A stretch of 64,000 bases of DNA from NCBI RefSeq assembly GCF_012584455.1, contig NZ_JABAEB010000010.1, forward strand, positions 124,001-188,000, given 5' to 3'. A program made the position numbers and the translations under genes. Shown piece after piece: positions 8,561 through 17,013 of the stretch; position 1 is the stretch's first letter; each line of letters opens with the position of its first letter. Below the pieces are notes generated by a model, which was not told the origin of the DNA, searched no databases, and was given only the letters and a program-made list of their open reading frames with translations. The stretch comes from Shewanella oncorhynchi (GTDB taxonomy: Bacteria > Pseudomonadota > Gammaproteobacteria > Enterobacterales > Shewanellaceae).

Positions 8561-8893
8561 ATGAAAAACGTCAAACAATCGCGTTGCGTAATAGGCATTA
8601 AAGGTCAAATGCCCGATCCCGATTTCCCTGTTGATATCTGGTTCGATTCGCTTAAATCGGTTGCCAATGTGCTATCAAAAGAAAACCAGCAGCTGCTAAA
8701 AGTGATTGCCGAGCAAGAGCCGCAATCGGTTACTAAATTGGCCGCGCTTACAGGACGAGCGGTAAGTAATGTGTCGAGAACACTGAAAACATTGGGCAAG
8801 TACAACTTAGTTGAAATGCAAAGCACAAAAACCATGCTTCGCCCTAAAGTCATCCATCAAGAATTTATAGTAGTAGTTAATAATGAACAATAA
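8561..8893 (+). CDS. Small winged-HTH DNA-binding protein, possible controller of the restriction unit
   Basis: 110 residues. IWFDSLKSVANVLSKENQQLL followed by SVTKLAALTGRAVSNVSRTLKTL and NLVEM reads as a MarR-like winged helix of the HVO_A0114 type. Proteins of this type sometimes act as antitoxins next to a TumE-type toxin, but no such toxin gene is visible upstream. Its last 11 bases overlap the methyltransferase start, and that start has no clear Shine-Dalgarno, so the methyltransferase is probably translated by coupling to this gene. That arrangement suits a control protein for the R-M unit. Exact DNA target unknown. Confidence 0.75.
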   Translation: MKNVKQSRCVIGIKGQMPDPDFPVDIWFDSLKSVANVLSKENQQLLKVIAEQEPQSVTKLAALTGRAVSNVSRTLKTLGKYNLVEMQSTKTMLRPKVIHQEFIVVVNNEQ

Positions 8894-10133
8894 AACCAAC
8901 GTCCTTCTACAAGCCGAAGTACTTATTAAGCCAGTAGCACTTGAGCATGTTCCACAAGGCAGTGACGTTGAAGCGGTAATTGATCAATGGTTACATGCCA
9001 TTGCAACCGATAGCCAGTTTTACTGTAATCCTAAATTAGCAAAGCCAGAACAGCTCAAAAAAGTCGTAATAAGCCAGTTACAAAAAAATGGTTTATACAC
9101 AACGCGAGACGCATTTTTTAATGAAGTGTTCGGAACGCTAAAGTTAAAGCCCGATTTTGACAGTCAATTTCGCTTTATCGACTTATTTGCGGGGATCGGT
9201 GGCGTAAGGCTCGGTTTTCAACAAAATGGCGGTGTTTGTGTATTTTCTTCAGAATTTGATAAGCATGCTCAGCAAACCTACAAAAATAATCATGGCGAGG
9301 TTCCATTTGGTGATATTACAAAGATCCCCGCAAGTGAAATCCCTGAACACGACGTTCTTTTGGCTGGCTTCCCATGTCAACCATTTTCGCATGCAGGTCT
9401 TAAACTAGGGATTGAAGATACCCGAGGCACTCTATTTCATGACATAGCCAACATTCTAGAAACGAAAAAGCCTAAGTTTGCACTGCTAGAAAATGTGAAG
9501 GGGTTAATTAGCCATGATAAAGGTTACACGCTCAAAGTAATTTTAAAAATGCTAACCAAGATAGGATATAGCTGTAATATTCCGAAAAATGTTATTGAGC
9601 ATGGATCTACAAAGGAAATTCAAACCTTAGCCAAAGAAATGGTTCTTAAATCAGTGGACTTTGGAATTCCTCAGAATAGACAGCGCATCTATATTGTTTT
9701 ATGGCGTGATGGCGAGGTTGATAAGTTTGAATATCCAAAACCACTAGGCATTGAAGTTAAAGTTGGTGACAAGTTAGAGGAAAATCCAGATCCTAAATTA
9801 ACTATTTCGGATAGGCTATGGGAAGGTCATCAACGTAGAAAAATTGAAAACAAAAAAAATGGCAAAGGCTTTGGTTTTGGCTTAGTTACAGAAGAATCAC
9901 CTTACACCAATACTATCTCAGCAAGATATTACAAAGATGGTAGCGAAGTTTTGATTGATCAGGTTGGAAAGAACCCTAGGAAGATTAGTCCAAGAGAGGC
10001 TGCTCGATTACAGGGTTTTCCTGATGAATTTGAGCCTAGCTCTTCAAAAGTTCAAGCATATAAACAGTTTGGAAATAGTGTTACTGTTGATGTTATTAGC
10101 GCAATAGCAAATTGCATATCAGAATATCTATAA
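8883..10133 (+). CDS. DNA (cytosine-5-)-methyltransferase
   Basis: Adds a methyl group to C5 of cytosine in a specific DNA site, protecting it from the neighbouring restriction proteins. 416 residues. A ~95-residue N-terminal extension of unknown role is followed by the class motifs: I FIDLFAGIGG (~98), IV GFPCQPFSHAG with catalytic Cys165, VI ENVKG (~204), VIII QNRQRIYIV (~263), a short target-recognition region (~280-365), and X QFGNSVTVDV near 400. All catalytic motifs look intact. From about 9240 onward the gene is AT-rich compared with its flanks. Nine bases separate it from the McrB-like gene. Recognition site cannot be read from sequence. Confidence 0.93.
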   Translation: MNNKTNVLLQAEVLIKPVALEHVPQGSDVEAVIDQWLHAIATDSQFYCNPKLAKPEQLKKVVISQLQKNGLYTTRDAFFNEVFGTLKLKPDFDSQFRFIDLFAGIGGVRLGFQQNGGVCVFSSEFDKHAQQTYKNNHGEVPFGDITKIPASEIPEHDVLLAGFPCQPFSHAGLKLGIEDTRGTLFHDIANILETKKPKFALLENVKGLISHDKGYTLKVILKMLTKIGYSCNIPKNVIEHGSTKEIQTLAKEMVLKSVDFGIPQNRQRIYIVLWRDGEVDKFEYPKPLGIEVKVGDKLEENPDPKLTISDRLWEGHQRRKIENKKNGKGFGFGLVTEESPYTNTISARYYKDGSEVLIDQVGKNPRKISPREAARLQGFPDEFEPSSSKVQAYKQFGNSVTVDVISAIANCISEYL

Positions 10134-10142
10134 GGATGCTTA

Positions 10143-12032
10143 ATGTTAATCGATTTAAGGAAATATAGTGGTAACAGCTCTTACGTTGTAGTGAATACCA
10201 ATACTCTGAAAGAAATTAAGCTACCTGCAAATCTTAGGGATAAGATAGAAGGACGAATTTTAGCAGGAAAACTTACTGTTAATCCTTACACTGCATTTTC
10301 TAATACAAGTGCAACAAATTACGCTGTAATGCCAAATCAGATTTTTCGATTTGCTTGTGAAATTTATGATGCTGCTTTCGATGTTATGGCTTACTTTAAC
10401 GTTTTGGATGAAATTAGAACATCAATAAATTTGACAGACCTATTTTCTGAAAATGTAGAAGAGATTGAAGCAAAATTACTGGCTTTAGGTTTACTAGATG
10501 AATACGATGTTAAACTACTTGCTCAATTTATCTCTTTTCCAAAGAAAAAAGGCGAAAAAAACGAATATAGACTTGGTGGAAAATCAATCTTTAATAAAAG
10601 TGATGCTGGGAAAGTAAGCGTCCGCTCAAATGAGGATTGCTTTGGTTCTATTGTTCTAACTATGGTTAATCTACCAAATTCCTCATCTAGCATTTTTGGT
10701 GACTTAGTATATTCGCTTGTACAAAATAAAGATTTATATGATGAAATTCGAACGTATTTCTACACATTATCTAATTCAATACCTTCAGAACAAATAACGC
10801 GACTAAGTGTTGAAGTTTCCAAACCCTTCCTCCTTCTAGCTGGCATCTCAGGCACAGGTAAAACCCGTTTTGTGCGTGAGCAAGCTAAGGCTACAGGTAG
10901 TCTTGCTGAAACCTATTGTTTAACCTCGGTACGTCCCGATTGGCATGAGCCTAGCGATTTGCTGGGATATATTTCGCGCTTAAATGGCGCAGCCGAATAT
11001 ATTACCACCGATGTATTGCAGTTTATCGCTAAAGCATGGCGTGGTATTGCTGATCGTGGCTTAAGTATTGAAGTTCAGGACATTGAAGAACAGGGTAAAC
11101 GTTTAGTCGTAACCGGTGAGCGTGATGCTCTTGAACAGGTGTTGCCCTATTGGCTGTGTTTGGATGAAATGAACCTAGCCCCTGTCGAGCAGTATTTTGC
11201 GGATTACTTATCAGTACTTGAAACCCGTGAATGGCGCTGGGCGGATGACAGTTTTACCTACAGCAGTGATGCGTTATTAAAACCCACCACCATTAACGAC
11301 GTGGCTGATAAAGATAAACTACGCAAGGAATTGGGTTTTGGCAGCGAAGAATATAACGAGCTGTGGGATATTATTTGCCAATATGGTTTAGGTATTCCAT
11401 TTAACCTGATGGTAGCAGGTACGGTTAATATGGATGAAACCACTCATGGCTTTTCGCGTAAAGTAATCGATCGAGCATTGAGCTTTGATTTTGGTGAGTT
11501 TTTTCCAAATAAAACGGAAGAATTTTTTGCGCCTAAACACAAACCAAAGGCGTTAAGTTATCCGTTATATAGCCAAGCCAAGTTGCCAATGTTTGCATCG
11601 GTTACTGCCGATTGTGATGCATCGAAAACTACAGCGTTCTTTAATGCGATCAATGCTGTATTAAAGCAAACCCCATTTGAATTGGCTTTTCGTGCTTTCA
11701 ATGAGCTTTGTCTCGCTGTGATTAGTTTTTCACCCAAAACGGAGCTTGAATTAACCGCTGTGTTTGACGATTTTTTAATGTGCAAAGTGTTGCCGCGCAT
11801 TGAAGGCGATGATGACAAACTGGTCGGAAATAGCGAGCAGAATCTATTGGAGCAGCTAGAAACGGTGCTCGCAGATAAATTAGCGAATATTTGGCAGGGG
11901 ACGCGGCCTGATTTGTTGCGTGAAGTGATCGAGCAGCCTGATGAAACTGTCATGGTGGCCTGTCGCTCTGCGACTAAATTAGTGCGCATGAGAAAACTGC
12001 TAGAAAGTGGTTTTACGTCTTTTTGGCCTTAA
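10143..12032 (+). CDS. McrB-like AAA+ NTPase, restriction motor subunit
   Basis: Predicted motor and DNA-recognition subunit of a McrBC/LlaJI-type restriction complex. 629 residues. Residues 1-225 form an N-terminal domain with no family I recognise, the usual place of DNA recognition in McrB proteins. The AAA+ core follows: Walker A GISGTGKT (234-241), Walker B LCLDEMNLA with D341/E342, and a sensor-like GTVNMDETTHGFSRKVIDR near 427. McrB proteins use GTP; the corresponding signature here is NMDE rather than the E. coli NTAD, so nucleotide preference is open. Start ATG 10143 behind AAGGATG. Base composition changes sharply just before Walker A. Confidence 0.9.
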   Translation: MLIDLRKYSGNSSYVVVNTNTLKEIKLPANLRDKIEGRILAGKLTVNPYTAFSNTSATNYAVMPNQIFRFACEIYDAAFDVMAYFNVLDEIRTSINLTDLFSENVEEIEAKLLALGLLDEYDVKLLAQFISFPKKKGEKNEYRLGGKSIFNKSDAGKVSVRSNEDCFGSIVLTMVNLPNSSSSIFGDLVYSLVQNKDLYDEIRTYFYTLSNSIPSEQITRLSVEVSKPFLLLAGISGTGKTRFVREQAKATGSLAETYCLTSVRPDWHEPSDLLGYISRLNGAAEYITTDVLQFIAKAWRGIADRGLSIEVQDIEEQGKRLVVTGERDALEQVLPYWLCLDEMNLAPVEQYFADYLSVLETREWRWADDSFTYSSDALLKPTTINDVADKDKLRKELGFGSEEYNELWDIICQYGLGIPFNLMVAGTVNMDETTHGFSRKVIDRALSFDFGEFFPNKTEEFFAPKHKPKALSYPLYSQAKLPMFASVTADCDASKTTAFFNAINAVLKQTPFELAFRAFNELCLAVISFSPKTELELTAVFDDFLMCKVLPRIEGDDDKLVGNSEQNLLEQLETVLADKLANIWQGTRPDLLREVIEQPDETVMVACRSATKLVRMRKLLESGFTSFWP

Positions 12033-12062
12033 CCTAAACGGATTGTTGGGTGGTATTGATTA

Positions 12063-14393
12063 ATGGCGCAACAAACGCGTGAAACCTTGCATGTAACCCA
12101 TGATGACTTTGAATTCTATGTTTCTGCGGAAGGGTTAGATAAGCCAAGAAAGCAGCTGGCCAGCACTTATGCGAAGCGCTCATTCAGCCTGCCGACTGAG
12201 GATATTGCTGTTTTCGTGGGCGACAAATTGGTGGCAACGGATACAGAAGCCAGCTTGGTTGAGCCATTCTTTTTTGAGAATCGTCAGTATTGGTTTGAAA
12301 TTGAATTTAAAGACAGCGTTGACATCAATACGGCAGCAGTAAGTCATAAGTACAATCTAATCGAGCAAGGTTTTATGCTCAGCCCGAGACGAAAAATGCT
12401 GCAAGCCATGATCAATTTTGGCAATGATATCGGCCGTTGTGCATTTCAAATTAAATATATCGTTGATGGCGTGCATAAATCGGTGCCTGTACAGTTTACC
12501 GTGCTGGCAACCAAAATGGTGCAAAGCCAAGATCTTACTCTGATGAACAGGCAGATTGATCAGATTTATCCACTATGGCGATATACCATTAGTAGTAAAA
12601 CCAGTCAGTCCCAAGGCAAATTGAGCCATAAATCTGAGTCGTTCGAGCTATTTTGGTTAGCGCAATTTGAGCGATTAGTAGTTGATTTTAATCAAGGTAT
12701 TAATCGAATTCTACATGCGCCACACAATCGTTTGCAGTCTTTTACCCTGCAAAAGCAGCTAGATCGCATTCACAAAAAACTCAGTGCTAAACAGCAAGAA
12801 CAAGCAAAAGAATTACTTGCTTCAAAACGTCTATCAAGCCGTATGGGGATTGCCCAGCAGCGTCTGAATATTAACACTCCTGAAAATCGCTTTATTAAAA
12901 TGGTACTAAAGCGAACCCAAGCTAATTTGACGAAATTGATAGCAGGTATTCGCACGAGTAAAGAGGCCAAAGCGTCAGACTCTTTTTTGCAAACTTTAGA
13001 TGCTTGGCTTGGGCAGGTATCAAAACATGCTAAGCATCAGCTATGGCAAGAGGTTGGGGCGTTTGCAGGGCAAAGTAGTGAGTCAAAGGTGTTACAGCAG
13101 GGCGCTGGCTATTCGAAAGTCTATAAAGTGTGGCAACAGTTAAGGCATTATTTAGATAACAATAATGGTGAGGCGCAGTTGTCGATTAAGTCTGTAGCAG
13201 ATATTTATGAGGTTTGGTGCTTCCTAGAAGTAAAAACCGTGATTGAAAGCTTCGGCTTTCAGTTGCAAGAAAAGAAGTTAAGCAGCTTGAAAAAGGTGCA
13301 GTTTGAACGTCAATTTCCTGAAGACATCATGGCTGCTGCTTTTGTTTATTATCGCCAAAGTGATGGCATGATCATTGAGCTTGCCCATGAACCTTCTTTT
13401 TCACCAGAAGGGAAAGAAAATCGTACTTGGTCGGCAAATCAGCGCCCTGATATTGTGTTAAGGGTGACACTTGCTAACAGTGAATCATTTTTGATTTTGT
13501 TCGATGCTAAGTATCGAATTGATACTAAGCAATTGGGTAAGGAACAAGACGATGTACCAGAAGATGCGATTAATCAAATGCATCGTTACCGTGATGCCAT
13601 TATTCACCAGCAAAAAATGATGAATGAAAGGCCACTAAAAAGCCGCCCTGTAATGGGAGCATTTGCTTTGTATCCTGGCTTTTTCGACCAAACTACTCAG
13701 CAAAATCCTTACGATGAGGCTATTAAAGAGATTGGCATTGGTGCATTTGCTTTATTACCATCAGCGGAATCATCAAATTCGCACAATCAATGGCTGCGAA
13801 GCTACTTAACGAATAAGTTAGGTATCAAAACAAGTTACCGAGATCCTCGATCAAATGATTATTACTTTGTTGAGGACTCTGCACGGATAGCGCCATATGG
13901 CGGCAATCTGGTTCGTCATTATGGGCTGACAATGGTGGCGCCGATAAATGAGATTGGACGTGATGCTAGTTATTTAACTAAGGCTAAAACAGGTAAATTA
14001 TTGGGCTATCATACTCAGCTTTTGGCGACTAATCGGCAGAATGTCCATCGTAATATTGTGCGTGAAATTCGCTACCTGTTACTGACAGTACGTGTTAATC
14101 CATCAGACCCGAATCAATTGGGTAAATTTCTATATCGTGTTGCGAATGTAAAGTTACTACCAAGGCATGATATTGATCGGCAGTTAACTGGAAAGCTTAG
14201 TAATGACAATCACCATTATTGGGTGTTTGATTTTGTTGGTGAGCCTGAAGTGTTAATGACTCCAATCCAAAAACTGTATTCGGAGGATTTCCAATTTAAG
14301 CTTACTAAAGCAGAGTATTTGCAACAAATTAGCCATTGGGATGATGTGAAAGAAGCTTATCAGCTCTATACCGACCTAGACTTGAATTGGTAA
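12063..14393 (+). CDS. DUF2357/McrC-like PD-(D/E)XK nuclease subunit
   Basis: Predicted cutting partner of the McrB-like motor. 776 residues, longer than E. coli McrC (about 350). The middle has a DUF2357-type helix (SVADIYEVWCFLEVKTVIE, near 378), followed by a PD-(D/E)XK core: P462-D463 in NQRPDIVLRV and D481-A-K483 in ILFDAKYRI, with a conserved-looking NQMHRYRDAI helix after it. The N-terminal ~250 residues are likely a structural or DNA-contacting domain. The gene starts 30 bases after the McrB-like gene and ends inside the convergent 119-residue ORF. Together with the methyltransferase the set resembles LlaJI or BsuMI systems. No broken motif was seen. Confidence 0.85.
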   Translation: MAQQTRETLHVTHDDFEFYVSAEGLDKPRKQLASTYAKRSFSLPTEDIAVFVGDKLVATDTEASLVEPFFFENRQYWFEIEFKDSVDINTAAVSHKYNLIEQGFMLSPRRKMLQAMINFGNDIGRCAFQIKYIVDGVHKSVPVQFTVLATKMVQSQDLTLMNRQIDQIYPLWRYTISSKTSQSQGKLSHKSESFELFWLAQFERLVVDFNQGINRILHAPHNRLQSFTLQKQLDRIHKKLSAKQQEQAKELLASKRLSSRMGIAQQRLNINTPENRFIKMVLKRTQANLTKLIAGIRTSKEAKASDSFLQTLDAWLGQVSKHAKHQLWQEVGAFAGQSSESKVLQQGAGYSKVYKVWQQLRHYLDNNNGEAQLSIKSVADIYEVWCFLEVKTVIESFGFQLQEKKLSSLKKVQFERQFPEDIMAAAFVYYRQSDGMIIELAHEPSFSPEGKENRTWSANQRPDIVLRVTLANSESFLILFDAKYRIDTKQLGKEQDDVPEDAINQMHRYRDAIIHQQKMMNERPLKSRPVMGAFALYPGFFDQTTQQNPYDEAIKEIGIGAFALLPSAESSNSHNQWLRSYLTNKLGIKTSYRDPRSNDYYFVEDSARIAPYGGNLVRHYGLTMVAPINEIGRDASYLTKAKTGKLLGYHTQLLATNRQNVHRNIVREIRYLLLTVRVNPSDPNQLGKFLYRVANVKLLPRHDIDRQLTGKLSNDNHHYWVFDFVGEPEVLMTPIQKLYSEDFQFKLTKAEYLQQISHWDDVKEAYQLYTDLDLNW

Positions 14394-14735
14394 TACTTTG
14401 GCATTCAGTTGTAGTTTTATCTGCTCTAGATAATCAATCAGTTCACTTGGCAGTTCAAATTCAAGCTGCAGTGTTGGCTGAGAAGCGGTACGGATTTCTG
14501 GGTGTAGATTGTCGCCGTCATTTACGGCTGAAATGATGGTGTAGCGGGGATAATCCTCTTCGCGACAGATGGGGTCGGCATAGTCTACCCAAAGAATAAA
14601 GTAGTCGCTTTTTCGTTTGAAATAAAAGCTGGGGCACATGTCATTTTGGTAGCTTTTGTCGATAAGAAATGGGTATTGGCTCAGGTCGAAACCAAGATCG
14701 AATTCATAGCCAAATGTTTGATGATAAGCGCTCAT
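14376..14735 (-). CDS. Orphan 119-residue protein, unknown function
   Basis: Not recognised. The product is acidic and rich in aromatic residues (FDLGFDLSQYPF, YFILWVDYAD), has no membrane segment or signal peptide, and ends in an amphipathic stretch. It converges on the nuclease gene with an 18-base overlap. On its own strand a TATAAT lies in the palindrome CTATAATTATAG at 14766-14777, a plausible promoter. Position suggests a passenger of the restriction island, but a link in function is not shown. Confidence 0.6.
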   Translation of the reverse strand: MSAYHQTFGYEFDLGFDLSQYPFLIDKSYQNDMCPSFYFKRKSDYFILWVDYADPICREEDYPRYTIISAVNDGDNLHPEIRTASQPTLQLEFELPSELIDYLEQIKLQLNAKVLPIQV

Positions 14736-14900
14736 ATTTCTGCCTTAAATTGCCAGTTAGACTGACTATAATTATAGTTGGGCAGGCTATTTAACGTGCT
14801 GCTTTATTTGATTTAAGTCCATTTTAAGTTAGTCTTTTTTCGCTTTGTGTTTGTATTCGTCATAACCCTTTTTTAAAGCCGTTTTTATCGTTAACCCTAT

Positions 14901-15137
14901 CTAATCATTGCCCAATCTCTTTACTAACAACTCCATCAAAAACTCAATTAATACACTCACCTTAGTCGGCAAATATTTCCGCTGCGGATAAACCGCATAA
15001 ATGCCATGTTCGGGGAGGGGATGGTCTGAGAGCAAGGCTTGTAGGCGGCTTGCTTGTAAGTCGGCGTCGATCATGAAACAGGGTAGGTTGGCTATGCCTA
15101 CACCATCGAGTGTGGCTTGGTGGATGGCATCACTATT
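14901..15137 (-). pseudogene. 3' fragment of a LysR-type regulator gene
   Basis: An open frame of 78 codons plus TAG stop reads NSDAIHQATLDGVGIANLP and continues through ALLSDHPLPEHGIYAVYPQR, matching the last ~77 residues of the intact LysR protein at 17014-17910. The final ten residues differ (ELLVKRLGND against EKLASGKLG), so this is the end of a related but distinct copy. It has no DNA-binding domain and no start. The match stops abruptly at 15137, ten bases before the hipA stop codon. Confidence 0.9.
14931..15137. repeat. Direct repeat, copy 1 (LysR 3' end)
   Basis: Aligns without gaps to 17041-17247 (offset 2110). By hand count there are 18 mismatches in 207 positions (about 91 percent identity). 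With copy 2 it brackets hipBA. Confidence 0.92.
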
Positions 15138-15146
15138 TGAGCGCTG

Positions 15147-16454
15147 TTATAGCAGTCGCCTTACCCTATGCTCTAACCCGTTCAGGATGCTGTGCTGGAT
15201 ATGTGGGGGGAAATCATCTGGCAGTTGCGCTTGTATCCGTTGGATAACCATAGGCGTTTTTTCAACAAACTCCTCAAGAAGCTCGTTCATGGCTTGTTGA
15301 CTAAAGCCGACTCGATTTGCCGTAGCGAGAAAATGGCGGGGAAAGATTTGTTCAATCTGGTATTTTTTCCCTTTAGTGGCTGTCAGTCCCATGGCCAGTT
15401 TCGCATCGCGGATGTTAAGTCCTGTACCACCCAGCACTGGATAAACGGAGATGATGTCGTAGAGTGGGGTAAGCTCGTATTTTCCTTCGGGCCTGATAAA
15501 TAGCGAAAAGTTTTTAGCGTGGCCGTCTGTCGCCGCCAGTAACCAAAATAACACTTGTGCTTTCATGAAGATGCGCCGATCTCTTTCTGGGGCAAGCGAT
15601 CCCATCAATACGTACATTATCTCGCTAATGCCTGGTCCCTCTTGGTTCTCGTATTTCCTCGCTGAGGGGATATTGAGGGTTTGGCAAAAATCTTCCTGTG
15701 GTAGACGCATCAGCCAACTATTGTCCGCTGCGTAGCGGCGATCGAAGCGTTCAACAGCGAGCGCCTTGATATTCCCAACCTTAAGGATTTCGCAATCGGG
15801 AACTGGTAAACCATATTCTCGAGCAATAGACATGCACAGGTACTCGTTTTCGACACTGTCCGATAGATCTAAGGTGTGGGAATGGGTGACTATCTGGCCG
15901 ATAGGGAGTTTGATTATGTGACTGGTTGGCGTTGAACCATGGGGTAAACACCACTGACCATCATATTTCAGCAGGGCGGTTTTTTCCTGTGCTCCAGCAA
16001 CTGAGATCCGAAAATCGTCATATTCTTCGAGCATGCCTAATGGGATCTTGGATTGGTAACCTGCTAAGACCCGTACTAGGGCTGCGTCATCAAGTGGTTC
16101 ACATTCAATTTTTTTAATGTCTTCGGGTTCAATACCTTGTGGTACCAGTTGCAAGGCTCCGACACTATCTTGGCCGACTTTCGTCAGTAAATCGAATGGT
16201 TGGGTTGAACTAGCTTGATAGCGTGCGAGGATACGCTGGCGAATTTCCGGTGAGTCAGGCAGTAAGTTATCAAAGAAGTTATAAACTTCATTGCCCTGAT
16301 AATGGCGTTGGCGTAGAGGCATAGACAACGATATGGGGCGATTTCCTGGAATAGTCAGCCAGTCGCTATTGTATTGAAATCGATGGGCTCCTGTCTCTTC
16401 TTTAGAGAAAGTACCGACTAGAAAGCCATTCATATAAACGTCAAGTGCTGCCAT
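15147..16454 (-). CDS. hipA: HipA toxin, Ser/Thr protein kinase
   Basis: Toxin of the hipBA module: a kinase that in E. coli phosphorylates glutamyl-tRNA synthetase and induces growth arrest and persistence. 435 residues (E. coli 440). All key parts are present: the autophosphorylation loop serine Ser151 in FRISVAGAQEKT, GSTPTSHIIKLP with the ATP-binding Lys182, catalytic Asp310 in ATDGHAKNFS, and metal-binding Asp333 in YDIIS. The chosen start is the ATG at 16454, overlapping the hipB stop as TAATG; a longer frame begins at 16472 but lacks family support. The toxin looks functional. The stop codon lies ten bases from the LysR fragment. Confidence 0.96.
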   Translation of the reverse strand: MAALDVYMNGFLVGTFSKEETGAHRFQYNSDWLTIPGNRPISLSMPLRQRHYQGNEVYNFFDNLLPDSPEIRQRILARYQASSTQPFDLLTKVGQDSVGALQLVPQGIEPEDIKKIECEPLDDAALVRVLAGYQSKIPLGMLEEYDDFRISVAGAQEKTALLKYDGQWCLPHGSTPTSHIIKLPIGQIVTHSHTLDLSDSVENEYLCMSIAREYGLPVPDCEILKVGNIKALAVERFDRRYAADNSWLMRLPQEDFCQTLNIPSARKYENQEGPGISEIMYVLMGSLAPERDRRIFMKAQVLFWLLAATDGHAKNFSLFIRPEGKYELTPLYDIISVYPVLGGTGLNIRDAKLAMGLTATKGKKYQIEQIFPRHFLATANRVGFSQQAMNELLEEFVEKTPMVIQRIQAQLPDDFPPHIQHSILNGLEHRVRRLL

Positions 16455-16720
16455 TACCACTCCTGAGCCCATTGTTTATTGTTAGATGGGCCTGTATCAC
16501 TGTCACTCGCGTTGCGAGGTTTGAGTTCTATTTCGAGTTCGAGGGCTGATAAGAGTTTGAAAAATGTATCAAGTTTAGTGCTGTCGGGATTCTGTTCGAA
16601 GTTGGAAATTGTGCCTTGGCGTAAGCCAATTTTCTCACCAATTTTTGCCTGGGAGAGTCCCTGTGATTGGCGAACATCTTGTATATAAGCGCTAAGCTGT
16701 TTGGTTGTGGTGATCTTCAT
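16454..16720 (-). CDS. hipB: HipB antitoxin and autorepressor
   Basis: Xre-type helix-turn-helix protein that binds HipA and represses the hip promoter. 88 residues; the HTH is SQAKIGEKIGLRQGTISNFE (residues ~23-42), followed by KLDTFFKLLSALELEIEL, the dimerising strand. The C-terminal tail is polar and flexible. It precedes hipA with a TAATG overlap, the normal antitoxin-first order. Upstream lie four copies of a palindrome, its probable operators. Confidence 0.95.
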   Translation of the reverse strand: MKITTTKQLSAYIQDVRQSQGLSQAKIGEKIGLRQGTISNFEQNPDSTKLDTFFKLLSALELEIELKPRNASDSDTGPSNNKQWAQEW

Positions 16721-16741
16721 CTTGAATTCCCATTATTTCCC

Positions 16742-16842
16742 AATACGCTTTAAAGTATAAACATAACTTAACACGCTATAGCGTATAGTCAATGTTTAAG
16801 ACGTTACAGCGTATAATTTGTTTGTATACGTTGTAGCGTATA
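16742..16842 (-). promoter_or_regulatory. hipBA operator array, four 18-bp palindromes
   Basis: Four copies related to TATACGCTATAGCGTATA: 16742-16759, 16770-16787 (contains the perfect 12-bp palindrome ACGCTATAGCGT), 16798-16815 and 16825-16842. Centres are 28, 28 and 27 bases apart. The nearest is about 20 bases from the hipB start. E. coli hip also has four operators of a different sequence; assignment to HipB is inference from position and symmetry. Confidence 0.82.
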
Positions 16843-17013
16843 AATAGTGGCTAAAAATGCAAGTGTAGTCTTGATTAAAAACATAAATCGGATTGTTCAA
16901 ATGATCCGCTTTCAGCCGCTCGAGAGAGTCAGTCTGATGGTCTCTGGTCTATTGTTTATTTTTCATAGGGGGTGAAAGGGAGTTGTCCTTCCTCATTACT
17001 GACAAGTGAAAAT

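Noticed and set aside
8605..8853. 82-codon minus-strand frame opposite the HTH gene
   Set aside because: Antisense to a well-supported gene, no ribosome site.
11558..11989. 143-codon minus-strand frame opposite the McrB-like gene
   Set aside because: Low-complexity Ser-rich product; antisense to a coding region with clear AAA+ motifs.
15001..15503. Two plus-strand frames of about 100 codons across the LysR fragment and hipA end
   Set aside because: Antisense to both; no known family; the LysR reading on the minus strand is supported by the repeat.
16455..16472. Earlier hipA start at 16472
   Set aside because: Would add six residues not found in HipA proteins and a larger overlap with hipB; the TAATG junction at 16454 is the usual form.
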